A stretch of 64,000 nucleotides of DNA from Ditylenchus dipsaci (lineage: Eukaryota > Nematoda > Chromadorea > Rhabditida > Anguinidae): positions 19,412-83,411 of the forward strand of contig SADC01000477.1 of NCBI GenBank assembly GCA_004194705.1, read 5' to 3'. Each line of letters starts with the position of its first letter. The stretch's first letter is position 1. The notes beneath the pieces were generated by a model. The model was not told the origin of the DNA. It saw only the letters and a list, made by a program, of their open reading frames with translations, and ran no database searches. This document shows, piece by piece, positions 22,313 through 32,714 of the stretch. A program made the translations under genes and the position numbers.

Positions 22313-23733
22313 GTGCATGGATCCTCAGAGGTGATGTAGAAGTGGCTGGTTCGAATCCACCTGGCTGCATACCTTACTTTTTACCCCATTAAAAATGGGG
22401 TTTAATTGGGGGTGTTTAAGGTGGTTTTGAGTGGTTTCGGATTGTTTGGGACTACTTGGGGTGTTCAGGGTGATTTTGAGTGGTTTGGGGTGGTTTCGGA
22501 TGGTTTGGGACCATTTGGGGTGAACGAACTTTTTTCGCTAAGGTTTAAAAATTATAATGACTATATTTCCTGTCAAGACAAAAAGGAGGATGAATTCACC
22601 GAGGATGAATTCACCGGAGGATGAATTCGCTAGAGGATGAATTCACCGAGGATGAATTCACCGAGGATGAATTCACCGAGGATGAATTCACCGAGGATGA
22701 ATTCACGAGGATGAATTCACCGAGGATGAATTCACCGAGGATGAATTCACCGAGGATGAATTCACCGGAGGATGAATTCGCTAGAGGATGAATTCACCGA
22801 GGATGAATTCACCGAGGATGAATTGGTTGAGGATGAATTCACCGTCGCCCGAATTTACCCCTACTCTTGAGTTACCTGGATATCAATCTGTCCAGGCGGT
22901 AGCCACCCCAGGTTTGGAGTTGGGTAGGTAAAATCGCACTTTTGGTCTTAACAAGCCGAATTCCTCACACAATTTTAAGTAATAAAAAAATGGTTTATTT
23001 TTTATTCTAAAGAAATTTTAATTTTGTAGGCCATCCAGGTGGACATCCACCTGACCAGGAGGTAACCACCGCACGTTTTGGGGTTTGCGTGGGTGAAATA
23101 TTGATTTTGGTGCTAACAAACCTAATCTAACACATCATTTTAAGTTAGAAAAAAGAGTATAATTAAGAAGAATTTTACTGGGAGAATATAGATATAGAAA
23201 CCTGGAGAAAGAAAGGGAAAGAGAAGAATAAGTTGGAATAAGAAGGTCTTTGACACAAAAACAACTACAAAGCGCCTTACTAAAAGAAAATTTACCAAAT
23301 ATGCCTTTACAAAAAAATTTTTTACCAAATGTGCCTTTACCAAAAAATTTTTTACCAAATGTGCCTTTACCAAAAAAAATTTTACCAAATGTGCCTTTAC
23401 CAAAAAAAATTTTACCAAATGTGCCTTTACCAAAAAAATTGTTACCAAATGTGCTTTTACCAAAATTTTTTTACCAAAAGTTTTTTTACCAAATGTGCCT
23501 TTTACCAAATATTTCTTTACCTTTTTCGGTACAGCCGTCTAGTACATTTCCTCTCCGTTCTCATCATTAAATTCTCCTTATAATTTCAGCTATCAATCAC
23601 TGGGTGTCTGGTGAGAAGTCTCGAGCTTGCACGCAGCACAATGCGAACATCTGTCCGAATCAAGCAATCAGCTTTCCATTCTCCGCTTCAATCGTTCCAT
23701 CGCTCCTCTGACTTTAGCCTTGGTGGTTGAACT

Positions 23734-24540
23734 ATGCCAGTCCGAATCAGCTCTCTAGGATCTGGCGGTGAGTTGGTCTTTGATAAGTTAGGTCACCAGC
23801 GAGCCAGTTGTCTGGCTCGCACACAAAGCATCACCATAGGTCGAAGACCTGAACCAAGTAGTAGCAAGTCAGTATCCAATACCCTGAAAGGGGTTACAGC
23901 TAGCAAGTCTCGTTCACTCTCTGGAGTGCCTTTTAGTATTGAACCAATTAGAAGTGAGACTCGTAACTCTCCGAAAGGAAAGTTGATACCTTTTCAGATC
24001 AATGGCACCTCCTCTCTCATGAGATCCACATTCCTCTGGGTAGAAGACGGACACCACACAAAGACTATGAAGGGGTCGGCGGACCTTAAGCGTGAAGTGG
24101 TCCTGGATGCTCCTGATGCCAAGCGCAAGCCGTGGTCGCAGTCTGCTCCGAAGTCTCCGCTCCCGTCGCCAATCAACAATCAGCCAAGGAACCAGTCCAG
24201 CTCCTCCGTCTCAGTCGAAGTGGTAGGCCAGCCGTGGAATCCTCTCCTCGTCATCTCTCAGCCTCAAGTGGAAGCATCCTCCGAAGAGTTCAAGCAGCTC
24301 TCGAACCTATGGAAGAAGTCAGCCAAAGGAAGCATCCAGAGCACCATCGTATCTCCTTGTCTGTATTGTAACTGTGAGAGCCCTAGTGGCTCTCGATTAA
24401 ATAAAGTAAACCCCTTCAATAGGTCTTGTGTGTGTGTGCCAAGTCATCTACATTTTACTATACAATACCACCCTATGGTCGCTCCCTTGGGTGGTGTTGT
24501 ATCCAGGTTTGACTGTAAGAAAAATTCTTCTCTAGATTAG
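23734..24540 (+). CDS. Unrecognised 268-codon open frame in the nest
   Basis: The longest non-repetitive open frame in the cluster. It reads MPVRISSLGSGGELVFDKLG at the start and is rich in serine and proline in the middle (KSPLPSPINNQPRNQSSSSV). The region is more GC-rich than its surroundings and has balanced codons. The last part overlaps the right end of the element layer, so the native stop is probably earlier: an alternative frame ends with HHRISLSVL at 24371, followed by AATAAA (24401) and a tgtgtgtgtg tract, which resembles a 3' end. No transposase domain is visible. It could be the gag-like or accessory frame of an unknown element, or captured host sequence. Confidence 0.35.
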   Translation: MPVRISSLGSGGELVFDKLGHQRASCLARTQSITIGRRPEPSSSKSVSNTLKGVTASKSRSLSGVPFSIEPIRSETRNSPKGKLIPFQINGTSSLMRSTFLWVEDGHHTKTMKGSADLKREVVLDAPDAKRKPWSQSAPKSPLPSPINNQPRNQSSSSVSVEVVGQPWNPLLVISQPQVEASSEEFKQLSNLWKKSAKGSIQSTIVSPCLYCNCESPSGSRLNKVNPFNRSCVCVPSHLHFTIQYHPMVAPLGGVVSRFDCKKNSSLD

Positions 24541-25044
24541 ACGAAAATGCATTAACCGCGTGATTCAGCGAGATTGGGCTATCGAGTGGTCTATTACCCA
24601 AACCTATAGCAGCGTTACCCACTGTTTATGTCCCTTTGTAAAAATGAAAAAACTTGATGACTACAGAAAATGTTGCAGAAGTAATCCAAAGGAGTAAAAA
24701 CTGTACTGGATTGGTAAATATAACACACCAATTTCACAAGGGTACGTTATATCGAGGGTAACGTAAATATCAGTGTTACCTGCAAGGGGTACGTTATATC
24801 AAGGGGTACGTTATATCGAGGTTTGACTGTATTCCCAACCCGCAGCCGATGTCTGAGCTACCTAATGATCCGCAGCACCGGGCTCAATAATATTAAAAAC
24901 TGCTAGAAATAGGTGATTGAAGTTTAGCCGGTGTCGAGATTTACAGCACTGAACGGAAAACGGAAAAGAAACCTTGCAATATATTGATTCTGGCTAAGAC
25001 AAGTCTTTGAAGAAGCTATTTATCAAAATGAGAAAGATTAGTAA

Positions 25045-26060
25045 CGGAAAATTCGGCACTATTCCATTGTACCCCCCCCCCCCCCCAAAAAAGCTATTCC
25101 AGTGTACCCCCCCCCCCCCCCCAAAAATAATGACCTATTCCATTGTACCCCCCCCCCCCCCAAAAACCGACTTTTTTATATACACTCAAAAACCATTTTT
25201 ATGTAATAATTTTGCCATAAAAAGGCCAGAACAGCCATTTGAATAGGGTTCAAGGGCTGTATTAGGAGGGGAAGGGACAAAACAGGGGCCACTAATAAAT
25301 AAGGATTTAAGGCACCCTCAAACCAGCAACTTGTGGAGGACCCAAATACATAAGTACTCAAAGGGCTCTCAAGGGCCAGCCGGGTGGGTCCGAGGTGGTT
25401 ATGCCTAAGCCAGGACCCTGTGGAGGTGAAGGCAGAATTTTTGGATGGCTGAGCCTCTGGCTCGAAGCCAAAAGCCGGAGAAGGAGGGAGACCCTTTTCG
25501 GCTGAAAAATTGAAGATGTTGAACATGGTTTTGAATACTGGGGCCTACCGCATAAATAACTCTGGTATGCATGCTTTTTCATGCATCCAGAGTCACTTTC
25601 GAGTGATTTGTGTCTAAGGTATGTGGGTGTGCGCATCTCAACTTCTAGCCCCCAAGCCCCCTGCGCCCCGAAGGGGGCGCAGGGGCTTGAGAGTTAGAGA
25701 TGCGCGCACGCACTTACCTTAGACATGATTCCGAGAAGTACACTTGATCATAAAATGCATATAGAGTCTATTTTTGCCACGGCCCGAGTTGAAAAACATG
25801 GTAAAGCAGCCAAAAAAAGTGGCCCCTGTGTTATTCCCTTCCCCTCCCAATACAGCCCTTGAACCCTATTTAAATGGCTTTTCTGGTCCTTTTATGGCGA
25901 AATTATTACATAAAAATGGTTTTTGAATGCTTCCGGTTTTTGGGGGGGGGGGGGTACAATGGAATAGGTCATTATTTTGGGGGGGGGGGGGGGGGGTACA
26001 CTGGAATAGCTTTTTTGGGGGGGGGGGGGTACAATGGAATAGCGGCGAAAATTCAATAAA
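25045..26060. mobile_element. Foldback with ccattgtacccccc arms
   Basis: The left arm (about 25055-25165) has three units of attcca(t/g)tgta plus a C-run plus aaaaa. The right arm (25940-26045) has three mirrored units with G-runs. Inside is a second pair of arms (aatagggttcaagggctgta at 25242, mirrored at 25850) and, within that, a reverse copy of the atgtctaaggtaagtg hairpin family at 25540-25800. A more GC-rich patch at 25370-25510 is unassigned. Confidence 0.7.
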
Positions 26061-26096
26061 ATTCAAATTTATTGGTAGCAGCGCTAGTGCCATATA

Positions 26097-26346
26097 CCGT
26101 ATTCTCTCTGATAGGCCGACACCCTCTAATAAACCGACACCCCCTACTTTGAGGGACCGTATCTCAGTCCGAAGAAAAAAAATTACATCGCTGTTTATTG
26201 CGTTTTCTTAGTTCCCACGAGCTCTATCGATTCCGCTTTTTCGATTTTGGATTTTCACCGAAAATGTCGAGTTCGACCCAAAATTTTCACGATTTTTGAA
26301 GGGTTGAAAAATAAACCGACATGTCGGCCTATTAGAGAGAATACGG
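26097..26346. mobile_element. CCGTATT-family MITE, intron 1 of receptor B
   Basis: Ends CCGTATTCTCTCTGATAGGC and mirror, flanked by TA. The interior carries the family core (on the minus strand: gaatcgatagagctcgtggg, aagaaaacgcaataaacagc). It lies 81 bases before exon 2. Confidence 0.85.
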
Positions 26347-26769
26347 TATATCCAACTAACTATCCCGTCTCCACCACCAAACCCAAATAAATCAATGGAG
26401 TTTGACTATAAACCAAAATAAATTTAGATATTCCTTTGTACACTCCCTGGCAGTGTTTCAACACATTCCACATTTACATTTTCACCCTAATTATTCCGAT
26501 TTCTGGTTTATGACATTGGCCACCACAGTTGACCGTCTTTATTCTGTCACTTTTCCTCTAAAATATGTTAAGTTGAAGACTGGTTATTCATATAAATTAC
26601 TGCTGGCTGTGCTTGCACCAGCTGTTCCAATCTTCATATTTACGGTAAATTGTATTGTTTATACTAAATTTTCTTCAAATGTTAGATTTCAGGCTATGGA
26701 CAACTACATTAACTTTAGTGAAGTTCACACTGTAATTTTATTTTATTAAAAGAGGGGAAAAACCTACTT

Positions 26770-27260
26770 AGGTTGGACAGTGGGTAAGCGTTTGTTTTTT
26801 TTTGACCCAAAATCACGTGCAGGTTCAATCCCACGTGGTGGCAAGCTATTTATTTTCGCACGTGTAACCAATTGGGGTCACTGATTCCGAATCTGACGCT
26901 GAAAAAGTCGAATTACATATAGACATTGGTCATACAACAGGGAACGTAGCTGTATTTTTTAAAAAGATATTTACTTTTTTGGGATAAAATCTTTTTTATT
27001 TTTGAAGTTTTAAGTCAAAATCTTTTTTTTTGTGCTCAAAAATCAATAAGCACTGGATAAAATGGCACTTTTTGACGAAAATGACCAAATTGTACTTTTT
27101 TTTGCCAAGTGTACTTTTTCTCAGAATTTTGAGTTACGTACCCTGTCATACAAGCCAAAATAAATAGCGTGCCACCACATGGGATCGCACCTGCGCACGA
27201 TTTTGGTCATAAAACACATAAGCGCTTAGCCACTTTGCCAACGAGGCCGAATTTTCAAAG
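26770..27260. repeat. Inverted pair of tRNA-derived units, copy 1
   Basis: The left unit reads cagtgggtaagcgtttg, then gtgcaggttcaatcccacgt (B box) and ggtggcaagctatttatttt. The right unit is the complement (aaataaatagcgtgccacca..). The pair forms a hairpin of roughly 490 bp. Confidence 0.65.
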
Positions 27261-27836
27261 CTAACAAGGGAACACTGACCACTCGCCATTAACATGAACC
27301 ACTCAGCCATCCAAGTACATATCTGAATGCTATACTTTCAGATGCATTTAGTTTGAACTACGCTTTCCAACTTCAAACGCATTTTTACTTTAGAAAATCG
27401 TTTGCAGATTTCGACCACCTACTTTTAAATTTCCTATCGAAATGTATATGGGGTTTTATAGTGCGACGACACTATGTGATGTTCCCTTGTAAGTAGCTTT
27501 TCCCTCCTTTAAGCTGTAACAGCCTCACTTTGGTGCAATTTTCTGTTCTAGGCATTAAAACTGTGCCTAACTTTTATGTCAATGAGGCCAAGACTGTCGG
27601 ATATGTATCGTGGAATTCGAGTTGCCTGCACATTAATTAGTGTTTTGCTTTACATTCCTATTTATTATCAAATATACATGGTAGGTAATAAAAAATGAAA
27701 AATCCATCGCTAGACGAGACAACAAATATTTCAATTACCACTTATTGCCCTTTTCGGTAAATAAACACAGTGGGACCAAGTCACATTTTTATTATTCATT
27801 CTGATGGTGCGAAACCACAGTTTGTGAACAGAACTA

Positions 27837-28426
27837 CAGGGTGGTCCAAAAGAACCTGCAAAGTTTTAAAAAATTTGTCAAGGGCTCCCGCGCACCGTCT
27901 GAAATAAAGATTTTTTGGTGTAACAAAGGATGTTGAAATAACGGTTGTGAGGCCGGTACCGAGTCCTCTCATTCTGCCGTAGTCTTAGGTCTAGCTCTCG
28001 TAGTGTGAGATTAACGCGGCTCGCTGCACAGGGCTAACTCACTAAGTGGTTGCTTCCCATATGCGTATGCTTGCCTTGAAGCTGACCTTATGACCTAAGA
28101 CTGCAACTGTCCATCCTTGTTACACCGAATTCAATAAAAAATAAGAGAGGCATGATGAAATAAAGCGATATAAATGCGACAAGCAAAATTTCAATGGCTG
28201 TATCTGTCTATACCAAACTTTTCAAAAACAGCAAATGATGACATATTTATTCGAGTTTTTGTTATGATTTTCGAAATATTTTTGCACTAGCGCGTAGCCC
28301 TTCATCTCGGCTTGCGAAATAGCTATCGAACACTGCTGAATAATTTGAGAAATATATCTAAATTCGAAAGCTTTTAACAAAACAGTGTTAATTTTGAAAA
28401 ATTGCAGGTTATTTTGGGACACCCTG
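27837..28426. mobile_element. Mariner-like MITE (CAGGGTG ends, TA target)
   Basis: Ends CAGGGTGGTCCAAAAGAACC and mirror ttgcaggttattttgggaca ccctg, flanked by TA. A 214-bp segment inside (27916-28129) has its own ends ggtgtaacaaaggatg and catccttgttacacc, is more GC-rich and contains inverted gtcttaggtc words; it looks like a second insertion. A possible single end of the same family is at 48475. Confidence 0.7.
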
Positions 28427-28516
28427 TATATGAGTCCTAAAAATCAGATTTTGAAAATTTTATCGAAAAACAGTCACATCAGCGTTTCTTGAACTTATCA
28501 AAAGGACAGTATTTGA

Positions 28517-28849
28517 AGGAGGGGAGCTACTTAGCTCTGAAAAAGTGGCCTCGGTGGCGTGAGTGTTTTTTATTTTTTGGCCCAAAATGGTGTTGCGGGT
28601 TCGATCCCACGTGGTGACATGCTATTTATTTCGGCTTCTTTGGCCAGTTCTAGGGTAATTTGGGTCGCTGATTCCAAATCTGGCGTCAAAAAAGTCTACT
28701 CACCCCTAGAAGTGGCTAAACAAGCCAAAATAAATAGCATGCCACCATGTGGGATCAAACTTCCAACACAATTTAGGGTCAAAAAAGCAAATGCTCACGC
28801 ACTGAGCCATGGAGGCCACTTTTTAAATCAAAGTAACTCCTCATCCCTT
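28517..28849. repeat. Inverted pair of tRNA-derived units, copy 2
   Basis: Arms begin gaggggagctacttagctct..aaaaagtggcctcggtggcg. A B box (gcgggttcgatcccacgtgg) lies in the left unit and its complement in the right. An A-box-like tggcgtgagtg is kept on the left. Confidence 0.7.
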
Positions 28850-29241
28850 TAATACACAATATTTTAGGACAGCACCACAAGTGCAACTAACACCACCCCC
28901 TCCCAACCTCCCTCTAAAGATTATGAGTTCTTTAAGCGTAAAAATGGTTATTGAACTATTACTCTTACGGGTTTTAAGGCTATAGAATTCATACTCTTTG
29001 GTGGGATGCACTTGGGGTTCTACGTATTTCAGGAATAGTTGAGGTTAAAAATAGAAATCGGATCTCTAATATAAGCCCTAGAGCTTTTTTTTGAAGGCTC
29101 ATCAGCATTGCCGACAACGAGCATTTCTCACGTTCAAATAAGCGCGGGACACTTTTATATTTGTTATTGTTTGTTTTGTGGAATATTCATAAAGGGTTAT
29201 GTGCATCAAGGTAACGCCATATATAAAATTAGTACTTTCAG
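28850..29241. other. Intron of receptor B
   Basis: AT-rich filler between the third and fourth receptor helices; no further feature is seen before the TTTCAG acceptor at 29241. Confidence 0.4.
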
Positions 29242-29742
29242 CTGATCCAAAAGCAAAAACTGACTTGTTACGACAATAGAATTTGCAGCGAGCAACAGAA
29301 AAAAACTACTAGAATGACCTACACAATTGCACTCATAACTCTAAGCCAACTAGTTTGTTTAACAGTGCCAGACCTTATTTTGGCCTTTGATCTGCATGAG
29401 AGCAGAGTGTTCTACATTATGGTTTGCCAATTTCTTGTTGAACAAAATAAACTTTGGAATTTTAGAATCTTAACAAAGGTTTGTGCACCTTATTTTGCCT
29501 TATCTTATTTTTAATCACATATTTTAGGCATACTAAACATTGTTATATTTTTGTTCACACAAAAAGAACTGCGAGCTAAAATTATGAACAAATTTACGAA
29601 AAGTGAAATAATTCAAGGATCACTATCAAAATCTTTGTCAGTAAGAAGACTTACACAAATAGAGCCAGCAGGAATCCAAGAATTCATGTCTTCAAAGAAA
29701 AGATTTTCCTATACACCATCTAGCAATCAATTTTTTATATAA

Positions 29743-30037
29743 TGAGTATTAACATGAGTTCCATGAACGCTTTTGTGACATTTTTTGGACGAAAATTTTA
29801 GAATCTGATCTTTACGTCTAATAATATTTTGTTTATAGATTGATGTTTCCCAGCATCAGGATGAAGAAAATCGAGAAAATTTGTTTGCACTATTTGCCTT
29901 GGTCCTGCTAAGGTCATTTCCCATCCATGATAATCAAATTTTTATTTTTGGATCAAAAACAACAATTACAGAATTCTGACACCAGATTCGTGATCAGCAT
30001 ACCCGATTTTTTTTATAAAACTAGTCATAAACGCTTA
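29743..30037. other. Downstream of receptor B
   Basis: No gene seen. It contains ttgccttggtcctgct (29897) and the shared module gaattctgacaccagattcg (29970). The complementary gaccaaggcaaaaaa at 30372 suggests an outer palindrome around the next MITE. Confidence 0.4.
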
Positions 30038-30278
30038 CCGTATAACCTCTATTAAACGGGCACCCCTACAGTTAACGTTTTTCAAATTTGCTTTGCTTTT
30101 TTAACCCCAATATTGTTTATTTTTCGAAACGGACGACCACTCATTTTGTAGAGCTTCACAAACTCTACAAAATGAGTGGTCGTCCGTTTCGAAAAGTAAA
30201 CAATATTGGGGTTAAAAAGGCAAAGCAAATTTGAAAAACGTTAACTGTAGGGGTGCCCGTTTAATAGAGGTTATACGG
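30038..30278. mobile_element. CCGTATA MITE, near-perfect palindrome
   Basis: Ends CCGTATAACCTCTATTAAAC and mirror, flanked by TA. The halves are inverted copies to within a few bases, meeting at gtagagcttcacaaactctac. Here the usual family core is replaced by a shorter hairpin. Confidence 0.85.
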
Positions 30279-31025
30279 TAACTTGACTGTCATATTTCGA
30301 ATTCCGCTCGAGACAAAAAAACATTCGAATTACCAAGAATTGTCTTTCCGCGATAAATGACCACAGGGGTGACCAAGGCAAAAAAGTGCAAAAAAATTTT
30401 CTCGATTTTCTCCATTCTGATCGTGAGAAACATCAATTTATAAACAAAATATTATTAGACATGAAGATTATATTCTAACATTTTCGCCTGAAAAATGTCA
30501 CACGAGCGTTCTTGCTATTACGTTGTTTGATATTTAATAATCAACCATTGTTTTTTGTTGACCGAATAAATAATATTTTTGCCTTATTAATAGCTAGCAG
30601 GTAGGGATTTTCAAAGTCTCTAAAAATTTGAAATTGTTAACCGAAAATGGCCTGAAATGGGCATACCAGCGCGTTACACGGGCAATTCCAAACTCGCAAA
30701 AGGCGGGGACCAGTGCCTAAATGCATAAAACAATCAGTCCTCAAATGCGACCGATTTCTTAAAAATCGGATTTGTTTTTCATACAAGGTTTTTTACAGTT
30801 ATAATCCCGATTTTTGAAAATTTGTCTTATTTTCGGCTAGTGTTTCTTCTTTTTTTTCATGTGCTGTTCGTTTATGTGTTGGTGTGTATTGAGTAAGAAC
30901 AGCTGTCCGTTCGGAAGATGTGAAGCTGTGATTGCCATTGAAATTCAGTATACAGCCCTGTGGTCGAACAATTGATGCAGGTCGAACAATCGAAACATCC
31001 AAAGTCAACTTCATGTGTGTGTTGA
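30279..31025. other. Intergenic
   Basis: No supported exon. The segment 30900-31020 looks weakly coding on either strand but I find no consistent splice sites. Confidence 0.3.
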
Positions 31026-31500
31026 GGCGCATTCACAATGAGGAGTCTGTTTGCGGATGCTAAAACCGGCTACTCACTAAGAATTCGCGAAACAGAATCC
31101 TCGCTTTTTTACTGTTTTCCCAAAATTATTCAATTGGTGTGGTTTTTTATTTTCCAGTTGGTTATGTAGCTTCTCACATCATATAGTTGAGGTTTGGGGC
31201 TACCAAATGAGCTATTGACTGAATAAACATTGCTTCAAAAACTCAGATAAAAATTTAAGACTTTTCCCAAGAACCCTAACTCGAATTCGATTGCGGATGC
31301 TCGGGCGGAGTCTTTCTTTTTTAAATTAATTTTTTCAACAACATCTACTTTATCAATAGCTCATATGGTAGCCCTGAATATTAGCTACAAGATGGGACCA
31401 AAAGAATAATTTTTGAAAAATTAAAAAAAAAGTTATGGCCATTTCCGAGTGTAAAGTCTTGTTTATCATCCGCAAACAGCCTCCTCATTGTGAATGCGCC
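31026..31500. mobile_element. MITE, GGCGCATTCACAATGAGG ends
   Basis: Ends ggcgcattcacaatgaggag and mirror with inner arms tgtttgcggatg and catccgcaaaca. Deeper arms include the shared ggggctaccaaatgagctat and mirror. It directly precedes the two-exon fragment. Confidence 0.7.
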
Positions 31501-31507
31501 TTCAAGG

Positions 31508-31881
31508 TGTCTAGGGAAGAAAAGCTGCTCAGTTTGGACGATGTAGAGCTTGCGGTGACTGCAATTGAAGGCTCAGTGCATAGTTCTGTTGCCGAGCAAG
31601 TAATGCAGGTGAATATTTTTTTTGCTTCCTGAGGAAAACCCTCTGCCTATCTTAGATGTTTCGTGAAAAAGAGCGGTCATCAAAGATTTGGTGCGTAGTC
31701 AGATGAGCGGGCAAGGGCTGCAGGTAAAAACTATTATTTTTTGCAGTTACCTACTGATTTGGTTGAGGTCATGGAAGCTTCGTTTCTAGATTGAGACTTA
31801 ATCGACGAATTCCAGTCTAGTGGCTCTGAAATAGGTGTGATTCCTAACTCTAAATCAGTTGATGCCTCGGTTCAATTCGAG
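31508..31881 (+). pseudogene. Unrecognised two-exon fragment
   Basis: Exon one is open up to a CAG/GTGAAT donor at 31610 and encodes SREEKLLSLDDVELAVTAIE. Exon two follows a TTTTTTGCAG acceptor at 31746 in the same phase and encodes LPTDLVEVMEASFLD, then a TGA stop, then DLIDEFQSSGSEIGVIPNSK up to a GTGAGT donor. The acidic, helix-prone character and consistent phase argue for true coding sequence; the in-frame stop argues for decay or an error. I do not recognise the family. The 5' part may have been lost to the MITE at 31026-31500. Confidence 0.4.
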
Positions 31882-31885
31882 GTGG

Positions 31886-32714
31886 TGAGTTTCATACCCT
31901 TCATTTTTATATAGCCATAAATTTATAATTTCCAATTATTCATGTAGTGGATGTAGAGAAGCGCAAGAAGAGCTGGTCTTTGGCGTCACAGCCTTCCAAA
32001 ATTTGAATCTCATTACATTAGGAGAAATTGGCGTCACACAAAAAGTCGTCAAAAATGGTCGATCTGAGGCCCTTCTTGTTTCATGCCTCTGGTCTGGCTA
32101 TTTTTTATTTTTTTTATTTTCCATTTTAGCTTGATGCTTTCTTCCTCTATTTAATGTCACCTCGATTCAACGTCACTCCTGAGCTGGTCGTGCCCCCCGT
32201 CTGATTTTTTTCCTAGTCAAAAATAAAAAACGGTGTAGTTAAAATGACCTCAAAAAGAATTTTTCTCGCATGGTGCCCCCCCCCCCCGTCAGATTTTCTG
32301 GCTACGCCCCTGACCGGCACGTTTATATATCGACAAACTAAAGAGGTATCGAACCTAATTTTTTAAATTGGGAGCCCAAGTCGGAAACATCGGCCATTGC
32401 AGCGAAAGGCCACGAAAGGCTTATAACGATAGTCTCTACTTTTAGAGTCGCCATTTAACAAAGATTTTACATAAAAGTATAGTTGCTTTTGTCAATGAAA
32501 GGCTACCATCTATCACTACTACCAAAGAAAACTAATAAAAGCTGAAAGAACTTGTACAGCTCTTTTGTTGCTTTGATTTTCTCCAGGAAGCAAAAGTATT
32601 GGTCAAATTTTTTTATCCATATAAAATGCTAATTTTTGCATTTCTAGTGTTTTCACATTCATTTTGAATTTTTGAAAATAGTATTAGCTCTAACCAATTC
32701 TAGAAAGGCTGCTC
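31886..32714. other. Intergenic and 5' flank of the M13 gene
   Basis: A CAGGGGCGTAGCC-type MITE end in complement (ctggctacgcccctg) lies at 32295-32309. From about 32420 to 32714 the sequence is shared with 57240-57258 and 61131-61360 upstream of the broken M13 copy, so the duplicated block starts at least this far upstream. Confidence 0.5.

Larger units (their letters stand above)
21285..22850. mobile_element. Fifth layer: foldback with gaattcatcctcggt arms
   Basis: The left arm (21285-21375) has about six units of gaattcatcctcggt, and the right arm (22585-22850) has about sixteen units of gaggatgaattcacc. Arm lengths differ nearly threefold while the unit is shared. The right array shows a higher-order pattern (gaattcgctagaggat recurs about every 170 bases). 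Confidence 0.75.
20126..23537. mobile_element. Fourth layer: foldback element with 7-bp target duplication
   Basis: Ends CGGCTGTACCGAAAAAG and mirror, with TCTAGTA on both sides (20119-20125 and 23538-23544). The left arm (to about 20480) is a tandem array of two words, ggtaaaggcacatttggtaa and a T-run, about ten units. The right arm (from about 23285) holds the complement with about seven units. A solo arm of the same family lies at 40629-40715. There is no coding sequence that I can support inside, apart from nested elements. Confidence 0.85.
19840..24515. mobile_element. Third layer: CAGT-ended element carrying an open frame
   Basis: The left end cagtaaaaactggatacaac and right end ggtgttgtatccaggtttg..ctg are inverted. 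This layer encloses the foldback at 20126-23537 and a 268-codon open frame near its right end. Confidence 0.6.
19509..24829. mobile_element. Second layer: TA-flanked Tigger-type element
   Basis: The left end CAGTCAAATTCCGATATAAC and right end ttatatcgaggtttgactg are each flanked by TA. Both arms repeat the unit gtacgttatatcgaggg two to three times (19546-19615 and 24740-24820). Confidence 0.75.
19260..24955. mobile_element. Outer palindrome of the nested cluster
   Basis: Left arm (about 19260-19370) holds gctaaacttcaagcacctgt, ggattattaggtagctcaga and catcggctcc. The right arm (about 24835-24955) holds the mirror (ccgatgtctgagctacctaa). The two arms are separated by about 5.5 kb of later insertions. 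A separate 134-bp hairpin (aattagtcatttaacttttt and mirror, 19370-19503) lies inside the left arm. Confidence 0.65.
18793..29742 (+). pseudogene. Receptor B: paralogue of receptor A with a 7.4-kb intron 1
   Basis: Exons matching copy A in length and phase: 18793-19036, 26428-26644, 26693-26731, 27552-27680, 29242-29421, micro-exon 29466-29478 and 29528-29742. The protein has the same seven helices, the TTVDRLYSVTFPLKYVK motif, and an intact helix 7 (ILNIVIFLFTQKELRAK). Exon 2 is one base short of copy A (tctggttt against tctgggttt near 26505), which breaks helix 3. Thus each copy is broken where the other is intact. Intron 1 (19037-26427) is filled with nested palindromes; the second intron is 48 bases. 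The first 17 or so codons differ strongly from copy A while the rest of exon 1 is nearly identical. Ligand unknown. Confidence 0.75.

Noticed and set aside
20800..22380. Functional tRNA genes
   Set aside because: Good B boxes are present, but I could not pair acceptor and anticodon stems, and the units are repeated within palindromes.
22585..22850. CRISPR-like regular repeats
   Set aside because: The units are directly joined with no unique spacers, the array has an inverted partner at 21285, and the genome is animal.
25358..25636. Minus-strand open frame in a GC-richer patch
   Set aside because: It runs through a hairpin of a dispersed MITE family and has no splice or start context.
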